Source of the DNA: Curvibacter sp. CHRR-16
Lineage (GTDB): Bacteria; Pseudomonadota; Gammaproteobacteria; Burkholderiales; Burkholderiaceae_C
Assembly (NCBI RefSeq): GCF_018474005.1
Contig: NZ_JAHCSH010000001.1
Coordinates: 62,001-126,000 of the forward strand
Length of the DNA: 64,000 nucleotides
Reading direction: 5' to 3'
Shown piece after piece: positions 45,104 to 57,159 of the stretch; position 1 is the stretch's first letter; each line of letters starts with the position of its first letter. The notes under the pieces are model-generated. The model saw nothing but the letters and a program-made list of their open reading frames with translations, had not been told where the DNA came from and searched no databases. The translations under genes and the position numbers were made by a program.

Positions 45104-45466
45104 TCAGGCTGCGCGGTGGTCTTTGGAGTAGGCTGCGCGGTCAAATTCATTGATCTCTGCCGTGCGCTGCAAATCGGCAGGGCTGCCCACGTGGATGGTT
45201 TGTTCCACCAGCACTTGCACGATGCGCTCGGTCAGCATTTTTTTGGTTTCAGGGCTGCGTCCGGGCATCACGGACAAGCGGACATGCACAAAACCGCGTC
45301 CGCCTTGGGTGCCGATCTGGAAGGCGTCAAATGCTTGGGCGCGGCTTTTCACGTCCACGTCTTTGAACTCACCCGTAGCAATCAGCGCGGTGTTGATGGC
45401 CAGCAGGGTGGCTTGTGCGTCAAAGCCATGGCAGTTGCTGGAGTATTCCAAATTCAGGTGTGGCAT
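45104..45466 (-). CDS. 5-carboxymethyl-2-hydroxymuconate isomerase-like protein
   Basis: This 120-residue protein belongs to the tautomerase superfamily. The N-terminal Pro used as the catalytic base follows the initiator Met (MPHLNLEYSSN), and the ending RTAEINEFDRAAY and the GRGFVHVRLSVMPGRSPE segment fit the CHMI/HpcD family. In the homoprotocatechuate pathway the enzyme isomerises CHM, but no other pathway gene is here. It sits in a housekeeping operon after ftsB (14-bp gap), so its role may differ. Confidence 0.82.
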   Translation of the reverse strand: MPHLNLEYSSNCHGFDAQATLLAINTALIATGEFKDVDVKSRAQAFDAFQIGTQGGRGFVHVRLSVMPGRSPETKKMLTERIVQVLVEQTIHVGSPADLQRTAEINEFDRAAYSKDHRAA

Positions 45467-45480
45467 AGGAAGGAGGGGAG

Positions 45481-45756
45481 TTAGCGGGCGATTTGGACGT
45501 AAATCTCGTCGCTCTTGACCATGCCCAGCTCAGAGCGGGCTTTTTCTTCCACGATTTCCAAACCTTCTTGCAGATCGCGGATTTCGGCTTGCATTTGCTC
45601 GTTGGCCAGTTGGGCCTGCGCATTGCGGTTTTGCTGCTCCTGCACTTGCTGGTGCAGCTTGGCCACGCTCGGCAGGCTGCCACGGCCCAGCCACAGCTGT
45701 GCTTGCAGGCTCACGAGGAGTACCAGCAGGATCAGTGTGACGAGGCGGCGTGGCAT
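45481..45756 (-). CDS. ftsB: Cell division protein FtsB
   Basis: This 91-residue bitopic protein joins FtsL and FtsQ in the divisome. A short cytoplasmic end (MPRR) precedes one membrane helix (LVTLILLVLLVSLQAQLWLG). A periplasmic coiled coil follows (HQQVQEQQNRNAQAQLANEQMQAE) and then the ARSELGMVKSDEIYVQI end typical of FtsB. It lies 10 bp after eno, the same order as in many beta- and gammaproteobacteria. Confidence 0.93.
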   Translation of the reverse strand: MPRRLVTLILLVLLVSLQAQLWLGRGSLPSVAKLHQQVQEQQNRNAQAQLANEQMQAEIRDLQEGLEIVEEKARSELGMVKSDEIYVQIAR

Positions 45757-45766
45757 GGGTGGAGGC

Positions 45767-50959
<5,193 letters not shown>

Positions 50960-50985
50960 TGCGATCACACCAACCTGAGAACCGA

Positions 50986-51432
50986 ATGCAAGTAGAAGTC
51001 AAAATCCTCGATGAACGGCTCAAAAGCCAATTTCCCACCTATGCCACCCCTGGCAGTGCAGGCTTGGACTTGCGTGCCTGCCTGAGCGAGCCCCTAACCC
51101 TGCAACCCAATGCGTGGCAGTTGGTGCCCACCGGCATGTCTATTTACCTGCAAGACCCAGGGTACGCGGCCTTGCTGTTGCCGCGTTCCGGCTTGGGTCA
51201 CAAGCACGGCATCGTGTTGGGCAATTTGGTGGGGCTGATCGACAGCGATTACCAAGGCCAGCTCATGGTCAGCGCGTGGAATCGCAGCGATGTGCCTTTC
51301 ACCATCGAGCCCATGGAGCGCATTGCGCAAATGGTCATCGTGCCCGTGGTGCAGGCGCAGTTCAAGGTGGTGGATGAGTTCGCCCCCACGCAGCGCGGTG
51401 AGGGCGGTTACGGCTCTACTGGAAAGGCTTGA
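50986..51432 (+). CDS. dut: Deoxyuridine 5'-triphosphate nucleotidohydrolase
   Basis: This trimeric 148-residue dUTPase keeps uracil out of DNA and supplies dUMP for thymidylate. All five motifs appear: AGLDLRAC (1), [10 protein letters not shown] (2), [11 protein letters not shown] (3), [10 protein letters not shown] (4) and [10 protein letters not shown] (5). The ATG at 50986 gives MQVEVKILD, matching the known start of Dut; an upstream ATG overlapping the coaBC stop would add nine residues. The last 17 bp overlap the convergent FKBP gene. Confidence 0.96.
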   Translation: MQVEVKILDERLKSQFPTYATPGSAGLDLRACLSEPLTLQPNAWQLVPTGMSIYLQDPGYAALLLPRSGLGHKHGIVLGNLVGLIDSDYQGQLMVSAWNRSDVPFTIEPMERIAQMVIVPVVQAQFKVVDEFAPTQRGEGGYGSTGKA

Positions 51433-51913
51433 AAAAGCCCGTTCCCAAGGTGCCTTGGCCGACTTCGGCCTCGGTGGCTTCGCGCACGGCGCGGATGGCT
51501 AGCTGCACGCGGATGGCAATACCCGCCAGCGGGTGGTTGCCGTCTAGCACCACGTGTTCAGGGTACAGATCGGCCACGGTGTAGAGCACATCCTTGGGCG
51601 CGTCGGGGTTACAGCCAGTGGGCAAGGCGTGGCCTTCGATGGTCATGCCTTCTTCGATTTCTTGTGGAAACAGCGCACGCGGCTCCAAAAACACCAGTTG
51701 GTCGTTGAAGTCACCAAAGGCTTGTTCCGGCTCAAGCTGCAGCTCGACGGTTTCGCCTACGCTCTTGCCCAGTAAAGCACTGTCGATAGCGGGTAGCAAG
51801 TCGTTGCCACCGACCAAAAATTCCACCGGATCGTCCAATACATCCAAGGTTTCGCCCAAGGTGTCTTTCAGCGTCCATGTCAGGGCGACGACGCATTGTT
51901 GAGTAATTTGCAT
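51416..51913 (-). CDS. FKBP-type peptidyl-prolyl isomerase, SlyD/SlpA-like
   Basis: This 165-residue protein has the SlyD-like FKBP arrangement with an insert-in-flap domain: [17 protein letters not shown], then [25 protein letters not shown], the flap [19 protein letters not shown], and the closing [20 protein letters not shown]. No His-rich metal-binding tail as in E. coli SlyD is present. The ATG at 51913 is chosen because the upstream codons do not look coding and fall in the divergent gap before the roxA gene. Confidence 0.88.
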   Translation of the reverse strand: MQITQQCVVALTWTLKDTLGETLDVLDDPVEFLVGGNDLLPAIDSALLGKSVGETVELQLEPEQAFGDFNDQLVFLEPRALFPQEIEEGMTIEGHALPTGCNPDAPKDVLYTVADLYPEHVVLDGNHPLAGIAIRVQLAIRAVREATEAEVGQGTLGTGFFKPFQ

Positions 51914-51929
51914 AGGAGAGAATTGTCCC

Positions 51930-53057
51930 ATGAACACCACAGAACCCTTGCAGCTGCTGGGCGGCATCAGCCCAGAGCAATTCATGCAACGCTATTGGCA
52001 CCGCAAGCCACTGCTTATTCGCCAAGCCATACCCGGTTTTTCTGCTGTGCTCAGCCGCGCCGAGTTGCTGGACTTGGCCGAGCGCGACGATGTGGAGTCG
52101 CGCTTGATCGTGCAACCCCACCAAGGAAAACAGTGGCAATTCAAGCGCGGGCCACTGGTGCGCCGCTCCTTGCCGCCTTTCAAGCAAGCGGGCTGGACGT
52201 TTCTGGTGCAAGGCGTGGATTTGCACGACCAGCGCATCCATGACTTGTTGCAGCAGTTCCGCTTTGTGCCGGATGCGCGTTTGGATGATTTGATGATCAG
52301 CTACGCCACCGATACGGGCGGTGTTGGCCCGCACTTTGACAACTACGATGTGTTTTTGCTGCAAGCCCATGGCCAGCGCCGCTGGCGCATTGGCCGCCAA
52401 AAAGACAAGCGTTTGGTGCCCGATTTGCCACTGAAGATATTGGCCCATTTCGAGCCTGAACAGGAGTTTGTATTGGAGCCCGGCGATATGCTCTATCTGC
52501 CACCGGGTTACGCCCACGACGGCATTGCAGAGGGCGAGTGCATGACGTATTCGGTGGGTTTTCGCTCCCCCAATAGTGTGGAGTTGGCGCGTGAGCTGCT
52601 GCAACGCATGGCCGATGCTGCCGAGGACTGCCTAGAGGAAAAAATCTACCGCGACCCAGAGCAGGAGGCGGTGACAGAGCCTGCTGCCATGCCCGCCCAA
52701 TTGCACGCTTTTGCCAGCGAGGCGATAGAGGCTGCAGTGTTGGCACCCGATGCCATTGCCCGCGCTTTGGGCGAATACATGACAGAACCCAAGGCCTTGG
52801 TCTGGTTTGATGCAGGCGATGCCCTGCCTGATGGTGTGGATGTGGCGCTCGATAGGCGCACGCACATGATGTACGACCAGCACCATGTTTTCATCAACGG
52901 TGAGAGTTATGTGGCCAAAGGGAAAGACTTCAAGTTGATGCAAAAATTGGCAAACGAGCGGTTTTTGTCGGTAAAAGATGTGAAATTGTTGACAGATGGA
53001 GCCAGAAGCTTGCTCGGCCAGTGGTCAGAAGATGGTTGGGTTTGTGCACTCAATTAA
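51930..53057 (+). CDS. roxA: Ribosomal protein L16 arginine hydroxylase (JmjC/cupin)
   Basis: This 375-residue Fe(II)/2-oxoglutarate oxygenase resembles YcfD/RoxA, which hydroxylates an arginine of ribosomal protein uL16. The start FMQRYWHRKPLLIRQAIPGF is typical. Iron ligands are HxD in GPHFDNYDVFLLQ and the distal His in YLPPGYAHDGIAEG. The C-terminal winged-helix part (from about 280) contains MMYDQHHVFINGESYVA. The gene is divergent from the FKBP gene. The symbol ycfD is equally used. Confidence 0.88.
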   Translation: MNTTEPLQLLGGISPEQFMQRYWHRKPLLIRQAIPGFSAVLSRAELLDLAERDDVESRLIVQPHQGKQWQFKRGPLVRRSLPPFKQAGWTFLVQGVDLHDQRIHDLLQQFRFVPDARLDDLMISYATDTGGVGPHFDNYDVFLLQAHGQRRWRIGRQKDKRLVPDLPLKILAHFEPEQEFVLEPGDMLYLPPGYAHDGIAEGECMTYSVGFRSPNSVELARELLQRMADAAEDCLEEKIYRDPEQEAVTEPAAMPAQLHAFASEAIEAAVLAPDAIARALGEYMTEPKALVWFDAGDALPDGVDVALDRRTHMMYDQHHVFINGESYVAKGKDFKLMQKLANERFLSVKDVKLLTDGARSLLGQWSEDGWVCALN

Positions 53058-53141
53058 GGGCGTGCGCACCATTGCGGAGGCTTTTTTGTTCTCTTTTGGG
53101 GCGCTTTGAGGGTTAACCCCAGAATTTCGCAGTGTTTTTTG

Positions 53142-53147
53142 TATAAT
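53142..53147 (+). promoter_or_regulatory. -10 box of the small lipoprotein gene
   Basis: TATAAT lies 99 bp before the lipoprotein ATG, after an AT-rich stretch. A matching -35 is unclear. The predicted leader is about 90 bases long and contains two inverted repeats. Confidence 0.55.
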
Positions 53148-53155
53148 GTAAGGCT

Positions 53156-53176
53156 CTGCAAGGAAATTTTTTGCAG
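53156..53176 (+). promoter_or_regulatory. Leader inverted repeat 1
   Basis: CTGCAA (53156-53161) and TTGCAG (53171-53176) are complementary around a 9-base spacer, just downstream of the expected transcript start. A hairpin here could protect the 5' end. Confidence 0.4.
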
Positions 53177-53198
53177 GGACTGGCAGGGAACTGCTAGG

Positions 53199-53214
53199 CA
53201 ATTTCCGGAAATTG
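53199..53214. promoter_or_regulatory. Leader palindrome 2
   Basis: CAATTTCCGGAAATTG is a perfect 16-bp palindrome without spacer, 32 bp before the ATG. The lack of a loop makes it a better DNA-binding site than an RNA hairpin. Confidence 0.5.
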
Positions 53215-53246
53215 TTTGTAACAACCAACTTTTTGAGAAGATCAAA

Positions 53247-53471
53247 ATGAACAAGTCTATCGTTTTGGCAGCTGTGATCGCTGCCGCCGCTCTGGCCGCT
53301 TGCAGCAAGAAAGAAGAAGCTCCTGCTCCTGCAGCCGCTCCTGCTGCTGAAGCTCCTGCCGCTCCCGCAGCCGCTCCTGCTGCCCCAGCCGCTCCTGCTG
53401 CTGACGCTGCTGCTCCCGCAGCCGCTCCTGCTGCTGACGCTGCTAAGCCTGCTGAGCCTGCAAAGCAATAA
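53247..53471 (+). CDS. Small Ala/Pro-rich lipoprotein
   Basis: This 74-residue protein starts MNKSIVLAAVIAAAALAACSKKEEAPAP. The signal peptide is followed by a lipobox LAAC, with the lipidated Cys at residue 19. The remaining 55 residues are almost only Ala and Pro with a few Glu, Asp and Lys, in repeats of the type APAAAPAA. The protein is likely an extended tether in the periplasm or outer membrane. The gene has its own promoter, a 90-base structured leader and a strong terminator, so it is a monocistronic unit that may be highly expressed. The function is unknown. Confidence 0.82.
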   Translation: MNKSIVLAAVIAAAALAACSKKEEAPAPAAAPAAEAPAAPAAAPAAPAAPAADAAAPAAAPAADAAKPAEPAKQ

Positions 53472-53488
53472 TTTTTGCTTGTGCAACA

Positions 53489-53514
53489 AAAGCCACCGCA
53501 AGGTGGCTTTTTTT
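53489..53514 (+). terminator. Intrinsic terminator of the lipoprotein gene
   Basis: A 9-bp perfect stem AAAGCCACC / GGTGGCTTT with a GCAA loop is followed by a T-run to 53514. It begins 17 bp after the stop codon. Confidence 0.9.
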
Positions 53515-53537
53515 ATGCCCGCTGCATGCATAGGCAT

Positions 53538-53564
53538 AAAAAAACCAGCACCGAGGTGCTGGTT
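53538..53564 (-). terminator. Intrinsic terminator of dapA-bamC
   Basis: A 10-bp perfect stem AACCAGCACC / GGTGCTGGTT with a 2-base centre reads into a run of seven T on the minus strand. It lies 21 bp beyond the bamC stop and faces the lipoprotein terminator. Confidence 0.88.
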
Positions 53565-53585
53565 CTCTATGCCCGAAGCAAGGGC

Positions 53586-54698
53586 TTACTTGATGTCTTC
53601 GGCCAAGACTTTGGCAATGCTTTCCGCTGCAGGCGTGGTGTCAGGCTGGCCTGCCTCATTCAATACCTTGATGGTGGTGGTTTGGTTGCCTTGGGTTTGC
53701 AGTGCCAAGCGGTATTTGCCGGGTTCTATGGCTTTAGCCCCTTTGAACATGCGGGCAAAAAAGCCGGGATCAGAGTTTTCTGACGTTGCAACCGCATAGC
53801 GCACGTAGAACAGGCCTTGCTTGCGGTCACGGTCTTCCACCGTAAAACCTGTGCGATCCAGTGTCAGAGCCACGCGGCGCCAAGCACGGTCAAAGTCTTC
53901 ATTAAGCACTACCACTGGCAAGCCATCTTGGGTTACCACGGTGGCTTTGCTCGGTGCGGGGGTTGCACTCTGCGCCACTTGCTGTTGCGCTTGTTCGGTG
54001 CTAGAGCCTAGTTTGACCATCAGGCGTGCCAGAAACTCGGCTTCCAGTCCAGGGTCTGCCGCCCGGGGTTGCCACATGGTTTCTTTGGTGCCTTCACGCA
54101 CATAGACCTCTTGCATCCCACGGTGGGTGATGTAGATGTTGGTGCCGCCTTTTTCGTTGCGCTCGATGCGCGTACGGTATTTGTCACGCTCACCAGTGTC
54201 GTATACCGAGTCCAATATGCCGCCCAAGGCTTTGCGAATGCCATCCATGGGCAGTTTGGCTTTGTTTTCACCCCAGTCGGTTTCCATCACGCCAGTGTCT
54301 TGCTGCGCTGTGGCAATTGGCAGGCCGTTTTCTAGCCAGAACGCTTTGACCGTGTCCCATACTTTTTCCGGAGCACGATCGACCACCAACCAGCGTGCCG
54401 AGCCATCACGCTCCAAGCGCACATTGCCCACTTTATCGGGGGCAATGGTGCCGGTGGTGATGTCAGAGCGCTGCAGGCTGGAGGCCGATACACCGCCATC
54501 GACCACGGTGTAGCGTGTCGTTTTGGAGAGCTGTGTGAGATCGGGCGGGACAGCCAGTTCTGGCGCTTTGACGGTGGTGCGGTAGTCCACCTTATCGGTC
54601 TGCAGCGACGAGCAAGCGCCCAGAAGGCTGATGGCTGCCAAGGCGGTGGCGGTGTACACCACGCGGGTGTGTGAGGCAAAAAGCGCAGGACGTGTCAT
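53586..54698 (-). CDS. bamC: Outer-membrane assembly lipoprotein BamC
   Basis: This 370-residue part of the BAM complex folds outer-membrane proteins. The lipobox LLGAC places the lipidated Cys at about residue 29. An unstructured N-terminal segment (TDKVDYRTTVKAPELAVPPDL) is the BamD-binding part of the family. Two helix-grip domains follow (about 100-215 and 255-365), with DRAPEKVWDTVKAFWLENGL and VLNEDFDRAWRRVALTLDRTGF at their starts. It is co-transcribed with dapA (27-bp gap), as in E. coli. Confidence 0.92.
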   Translation of the reverse strand: MTRPALFASHTRVVYTATALAAISLLGACSSLQTDKVDYRTTVKAPELAVPPDLTQLSKTTRYTVVDGGVSASSLQRSDITTGTIAPDKVGNVRLERDGSARWLVVDRAPEKVWDTVKAFWLENGLPIATAQQDTGVMETDWGENKAKLPMDGIRKALGGILDSVYDTGERDKYRTRIERNEKGGTNIYITHRGMQEVYVREGTKETMWQPRAADPGLEAEFLARLMVKLGSSTEQAQQQVAQSATPAPSKATVVTQDGLPVVVLNEDFDRAWRRVALTLDRTGFTVEDRDRKQGLFYVRYAVATSENSDPGFFARMFKGAKAIEPGKYRLALQTQGNQTTTIKVLNEAGQPDTTPAAESIAKVLAEDIK

Positions 54699-54725
54699 GG
54701 GGAACTTGGTTCTCTTCGCAAAGGA

Positions 54726-55619
54726 TTACAGCAAACCAGTGGTTTGCAGGGTGCGTTCCAGCACGCTTTGGTTGGCGCTGGTCAGCGGGGTCAAGGGCAG
54801 GCGGATGCCGGCACTGGCTTTGCCCATGCGGTGCAAGGCCCACTTGACGGGGATAGGGTTGGCTTCCACAAACAGGGTTTTGTGCAGTGGCAGCAGTTGG
54901 AATTGGATCTCCATGGCGCGCTGGATGTTGCCGGACATGGCGGCAACGCACAGTTCGTGCATCAGCTTGGGGGCCACGTTGGCCGTGACGCTGACGTTGC
55001 CATGGCCGCCGCACAGCATCAGGGCCACAGCAGTCGGGTCGTCACCGCTGTAAATAGAGAAGTGCTTGGGCGCTTCTTTGATGAGCCACTGGGCGCGTTC
55101 GATATTGCCAGTGGCTTCTTTGATGCCCACGATGCCCGGCACTTGGGCCAAGCGCAGCACAGTCTCGTGCTGCATATCGGCCACCGAGCGGCCGGGCACG
55201 TTGTAGAGAATGACCGGCAGATCCACCGCTTCGGCAATGGCCTTGAAGTGCAGGTATTGGCCTTCTTGGGTAGGCTTGTTGTAGTAGGGCACGACCTGCA
55301 GTTGGCAATCGGCACCTACTTGCTTGGCGAACTTGGCCAGTTCTATGGCTTCGCGGGTGGAGTTGCCACCGCAACCGGCCATGATGGGCACGCGACCAGC
55401 GGATTGCTCCACCGCCACGCGGATGATTTCGCAGTGTTCTTCCACACTCACGGTGGGCGATTCACCCGTAGTGCCGACCACGCCAATGCAGTCGGTGCCT
55501 TCTGCTATGTGCCAGTCGATCAGCTTTCGCAGCTCCCCGTAGTTGACGGAACCGTCTTCATTCATGGGAGTGATGATGGCAACGATGCTGCCGCGAATGG
55601 GCTTGTAGGTAGCGTTCAT
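54726..55619 (-). CDS. dapA: 4-hydroxy-tetrahydrodipicolinate synthase
   Basis: This 297-residue aldolase condenses pyruvate and aspartate semialdehyde in lysine and diaminopimelate synthesis. The Schiff-base Lys is in [11 protein letters not shown], and the active Tyr and Arg are in [14 protein letters not shown]. The [10 protein letters not shown] loop and the start [16 protein letters not shown] are also diagnostic. The ATG at 55619 is clear. dapA-bamC forms an operon ending in the terminator at 53.5 kb. Confidence 0.97.
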   Translation of the reverse strand: MNATYKPIRGSIVAIITPMNEDGSVNYGELRKLIDWHIAEGTDCIGVVGTTGESPTVSVEEHCEIIRVAVEQSAGRVPIMAGCGGNSTREAIELAKFAKQVGADCQLQVVPYYNKPTQEGQYLHFKAIAEAVDLPVILYNVPGRSVADMQHETVLRLAQVPGIVGIKEATGNIERAQWLIKEAPKHFSIYSGDDPTAVALMLCGGHGNVSVTANVAPKLMHELCVAAMSGNIQRAMEIQFQLLPLHKTLFVEANPIPVKWALHRMGKASAGIRLPLTPLTSANQSVLERTLQTTGLL

Positions 55620-55652
55620 AGCAAAGGGTGAAACCAGAAAGGAAACATTCTA

Positions 55653-55820
55653 CTAACTGCCGCACAGCATGATTTGGTTGACCAGCAGTAGCAAAAAATC
55701 CGTTTGCAGATACAAGCTGCCTACAGCCACTAGCACTGCCAAGGCGATGGTGTGCCAGATCAATGGGCGCAACCAAGCCGGCGTGCGGCGTGGAGCTTGG
55801 CTGCGGGCAGCGTATGTCAT
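55653..55820 (-). CDS. Small single-pass membrane protein coupled to the MFS permease
   Basis: This 55-residue product has a basic start (MTYAARSQAPRRTPAWLRP), one hydrophobic helix (about 23-36, IALAVLVAVGSLYL) and a second nonpolar stretch (FLLLLVNQIML), then a short end. Its ATG overlaps the stop of the MFS gene (ATGA), which strongly suggests that it is translated. I do not recognise the family. It may be a partner or stabiliser of the permease. Confidence 0.68.
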   Translation of the reverse strand: MTYAARSQAPRRTPAWLRPLIWHTIALAVLVAVGSLYLQTDFLLLLVNQIMLCGS

Positions 55821-57076
55821 GGTTGGACTGTAGCGCCAGAGTTGGCAGAAGCTGGGTAGGCCTTTTCCTCAATGGGGAGATTGATCAGCGCGGCGGCCAC
55901 GCCCAAAGCGATGCTCAGTCCCCAGACCGCGTCATAGCGGCCTGTCATGTCATAGAGGAATCCCCCCAGCCACACCCCCAGAAAAGAGCCTATTTGGTGG
56001 CTGCAAAACACAAAGCCGCCCAGCATGGAGAGGTATCGCACACCAAAAATCTGTGCCACGGTGGCATTGGTGAGTGGCACGGTGGACAGCCACAGCAGCC
56101 CCATGAGGGCGGCAAAGACGTACACGCTGGTGGGGCTCAGTGGCAGCAGCAAAAAGGCGCTGATAACCACGCTGCGGCTGCCGTAAATAAAGGCCAGCAA
56201 CCAACGCTTGGGCTGGCGTTGCCCCAGCCAGCCCGCGATGTAGGTGCCCACCACGTTGAACAACCCAATGAGCGCCAGTGCAATGCTGGCTACCTCGGGC
56301 AGCAGGCCTTTGTCCTTGAGGTAGCTGGGCAGGTGCACCCCAATGAACACCACCTGAAAGCCACACACAAAGTAACCCGCCATGAGGTACTGGAAGCTGC
56401 GGTAAGCAAAGGCTTGTTGCAAGGCTTGCCACATCCCCAGTCCTGGTGGGGTGGCTGGATGGGGCTGGCCAGGGCTTGAAGGCTCGTACAAGCCCCAAGC
56501 CAGCGGGGCGATCAACAAGGACAAGGCCGCCAATACCAGCAACGCGTTGTGCCAACCCAGTTGCACAATCAACTGCCCCTCCACCGGCACCATGAGGAAC
56601 TGCCCAAACGACCCCGCTGCCGCTGTCACGCCCATGGCCCAAGATCGCTTGTCAGCACTCACATGGCGGCCAATCACACCGTACACCACGGCATAGGTTG
56701 TGCCAGCTTGGGCCAGCCCAATGAGTACGCCTGCGGTGGCAATGAAGGTGCTGGCCTGCGTGCTCAAGGCCATGCCGCACAAGCCCAACGCATACAGCAA
56801 GGCTCCAGCCAGCAGCACACGCCAAGCACCAAAGCGGTCGGCCAACATGCCTGCGGCAATACCGCTCACGCCCCAAACCAGGTTTTGCAAGGCCAGACCC
56901 ATGGAGAACAGCTCGCGCGGCCACCCATTGCTTTGCACCATGGGCTGCAGCCACAGACCAAAGCCGTGCCGTATGCCCATGGATAAGGTCACTACGGCTG
57001 CGGCACAGGCCAACAAACGCAGCAAAGGCAGGCGTGCTGGCATTGCTGCCGCAGGGGTGTTGCGAGGGTGTGTCAT
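55817..57076 (-). CDS. Major facilitator superfamily permease
   Basis: This 419-residue inner-membrane transporter has 12 helices in two halves. The loop 2-3 motif appears as GMLADRFGAWRVLLAG. SMGIRHGFGLWLQPM and FGQFLMVPVEG resemble the monocarboxylate/oxalate-formate group of MFS. A central hydrophilic loop is at about residue 205. The ATG at 57076 is preferred over an upstream start. It is divergent from parE, with an 83-bp gap. The substrate is unknown. Confidence 0.85.
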   Translation of the reverse strand: MTHPRNTPAAAMPARLPLLRLLACAAAVVTLSMGIRHGFGLWLQPMVQSNGWPRELFSMGLALQNLVWGVSGIAAGMLADRFGAWRVLLAGALLYALGLCGMALSTQASTFIATAGVLIGLAQAGTTYAVVYGVIGRHVSADKRSWAMGVTAAAGSFGQFLMVPVEGQLIVQLGWHNALLVLAALSLLIAPLAWGLYEPSSPGQPHPATPPGLGMWQALQQAFAYRSFQYLMAGYFVCGFQVVFIGVHLPSYLKDKGLLPEVASIALALIGLFNVVGTYIAGWLGQRQPKRWLLAFIYGSRSVVISAFLLLPLSPTSVYVFAALMGLLWLSTVPLTNATVAQIFGVRYLSMLGGFVFCSHQIGSFLGVWLGGFLYDMTGRYDAVWGLSIALGVAAALINLPIEEKAYPASANSGATVQP

Positions 57077-57159
57077 GCAAGCCACTGTACAGCCCTTGTG
57101 TAATATGTATGGAAATACAGTGTGCAGTCCCCCTTTTCCCTTCCTTAGAATTTGTCGCC

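Noticed and set aside
53301..53471. Near-periodic GCTCCTGC units in the lipoprotein gene as a CRISPR or tandem-repeat locus
   Set aside because: The repetition follows from Ala/Pro codons in one open frame; there are no spacers.
57083..57122. CACTGTA / TACAGTG inverted arms and a CTGTACAG palindrome between the MFS gene and parE
   Set aside because: Seven-base arms 26 bp apart are weak, and no regulator gene is nearby.
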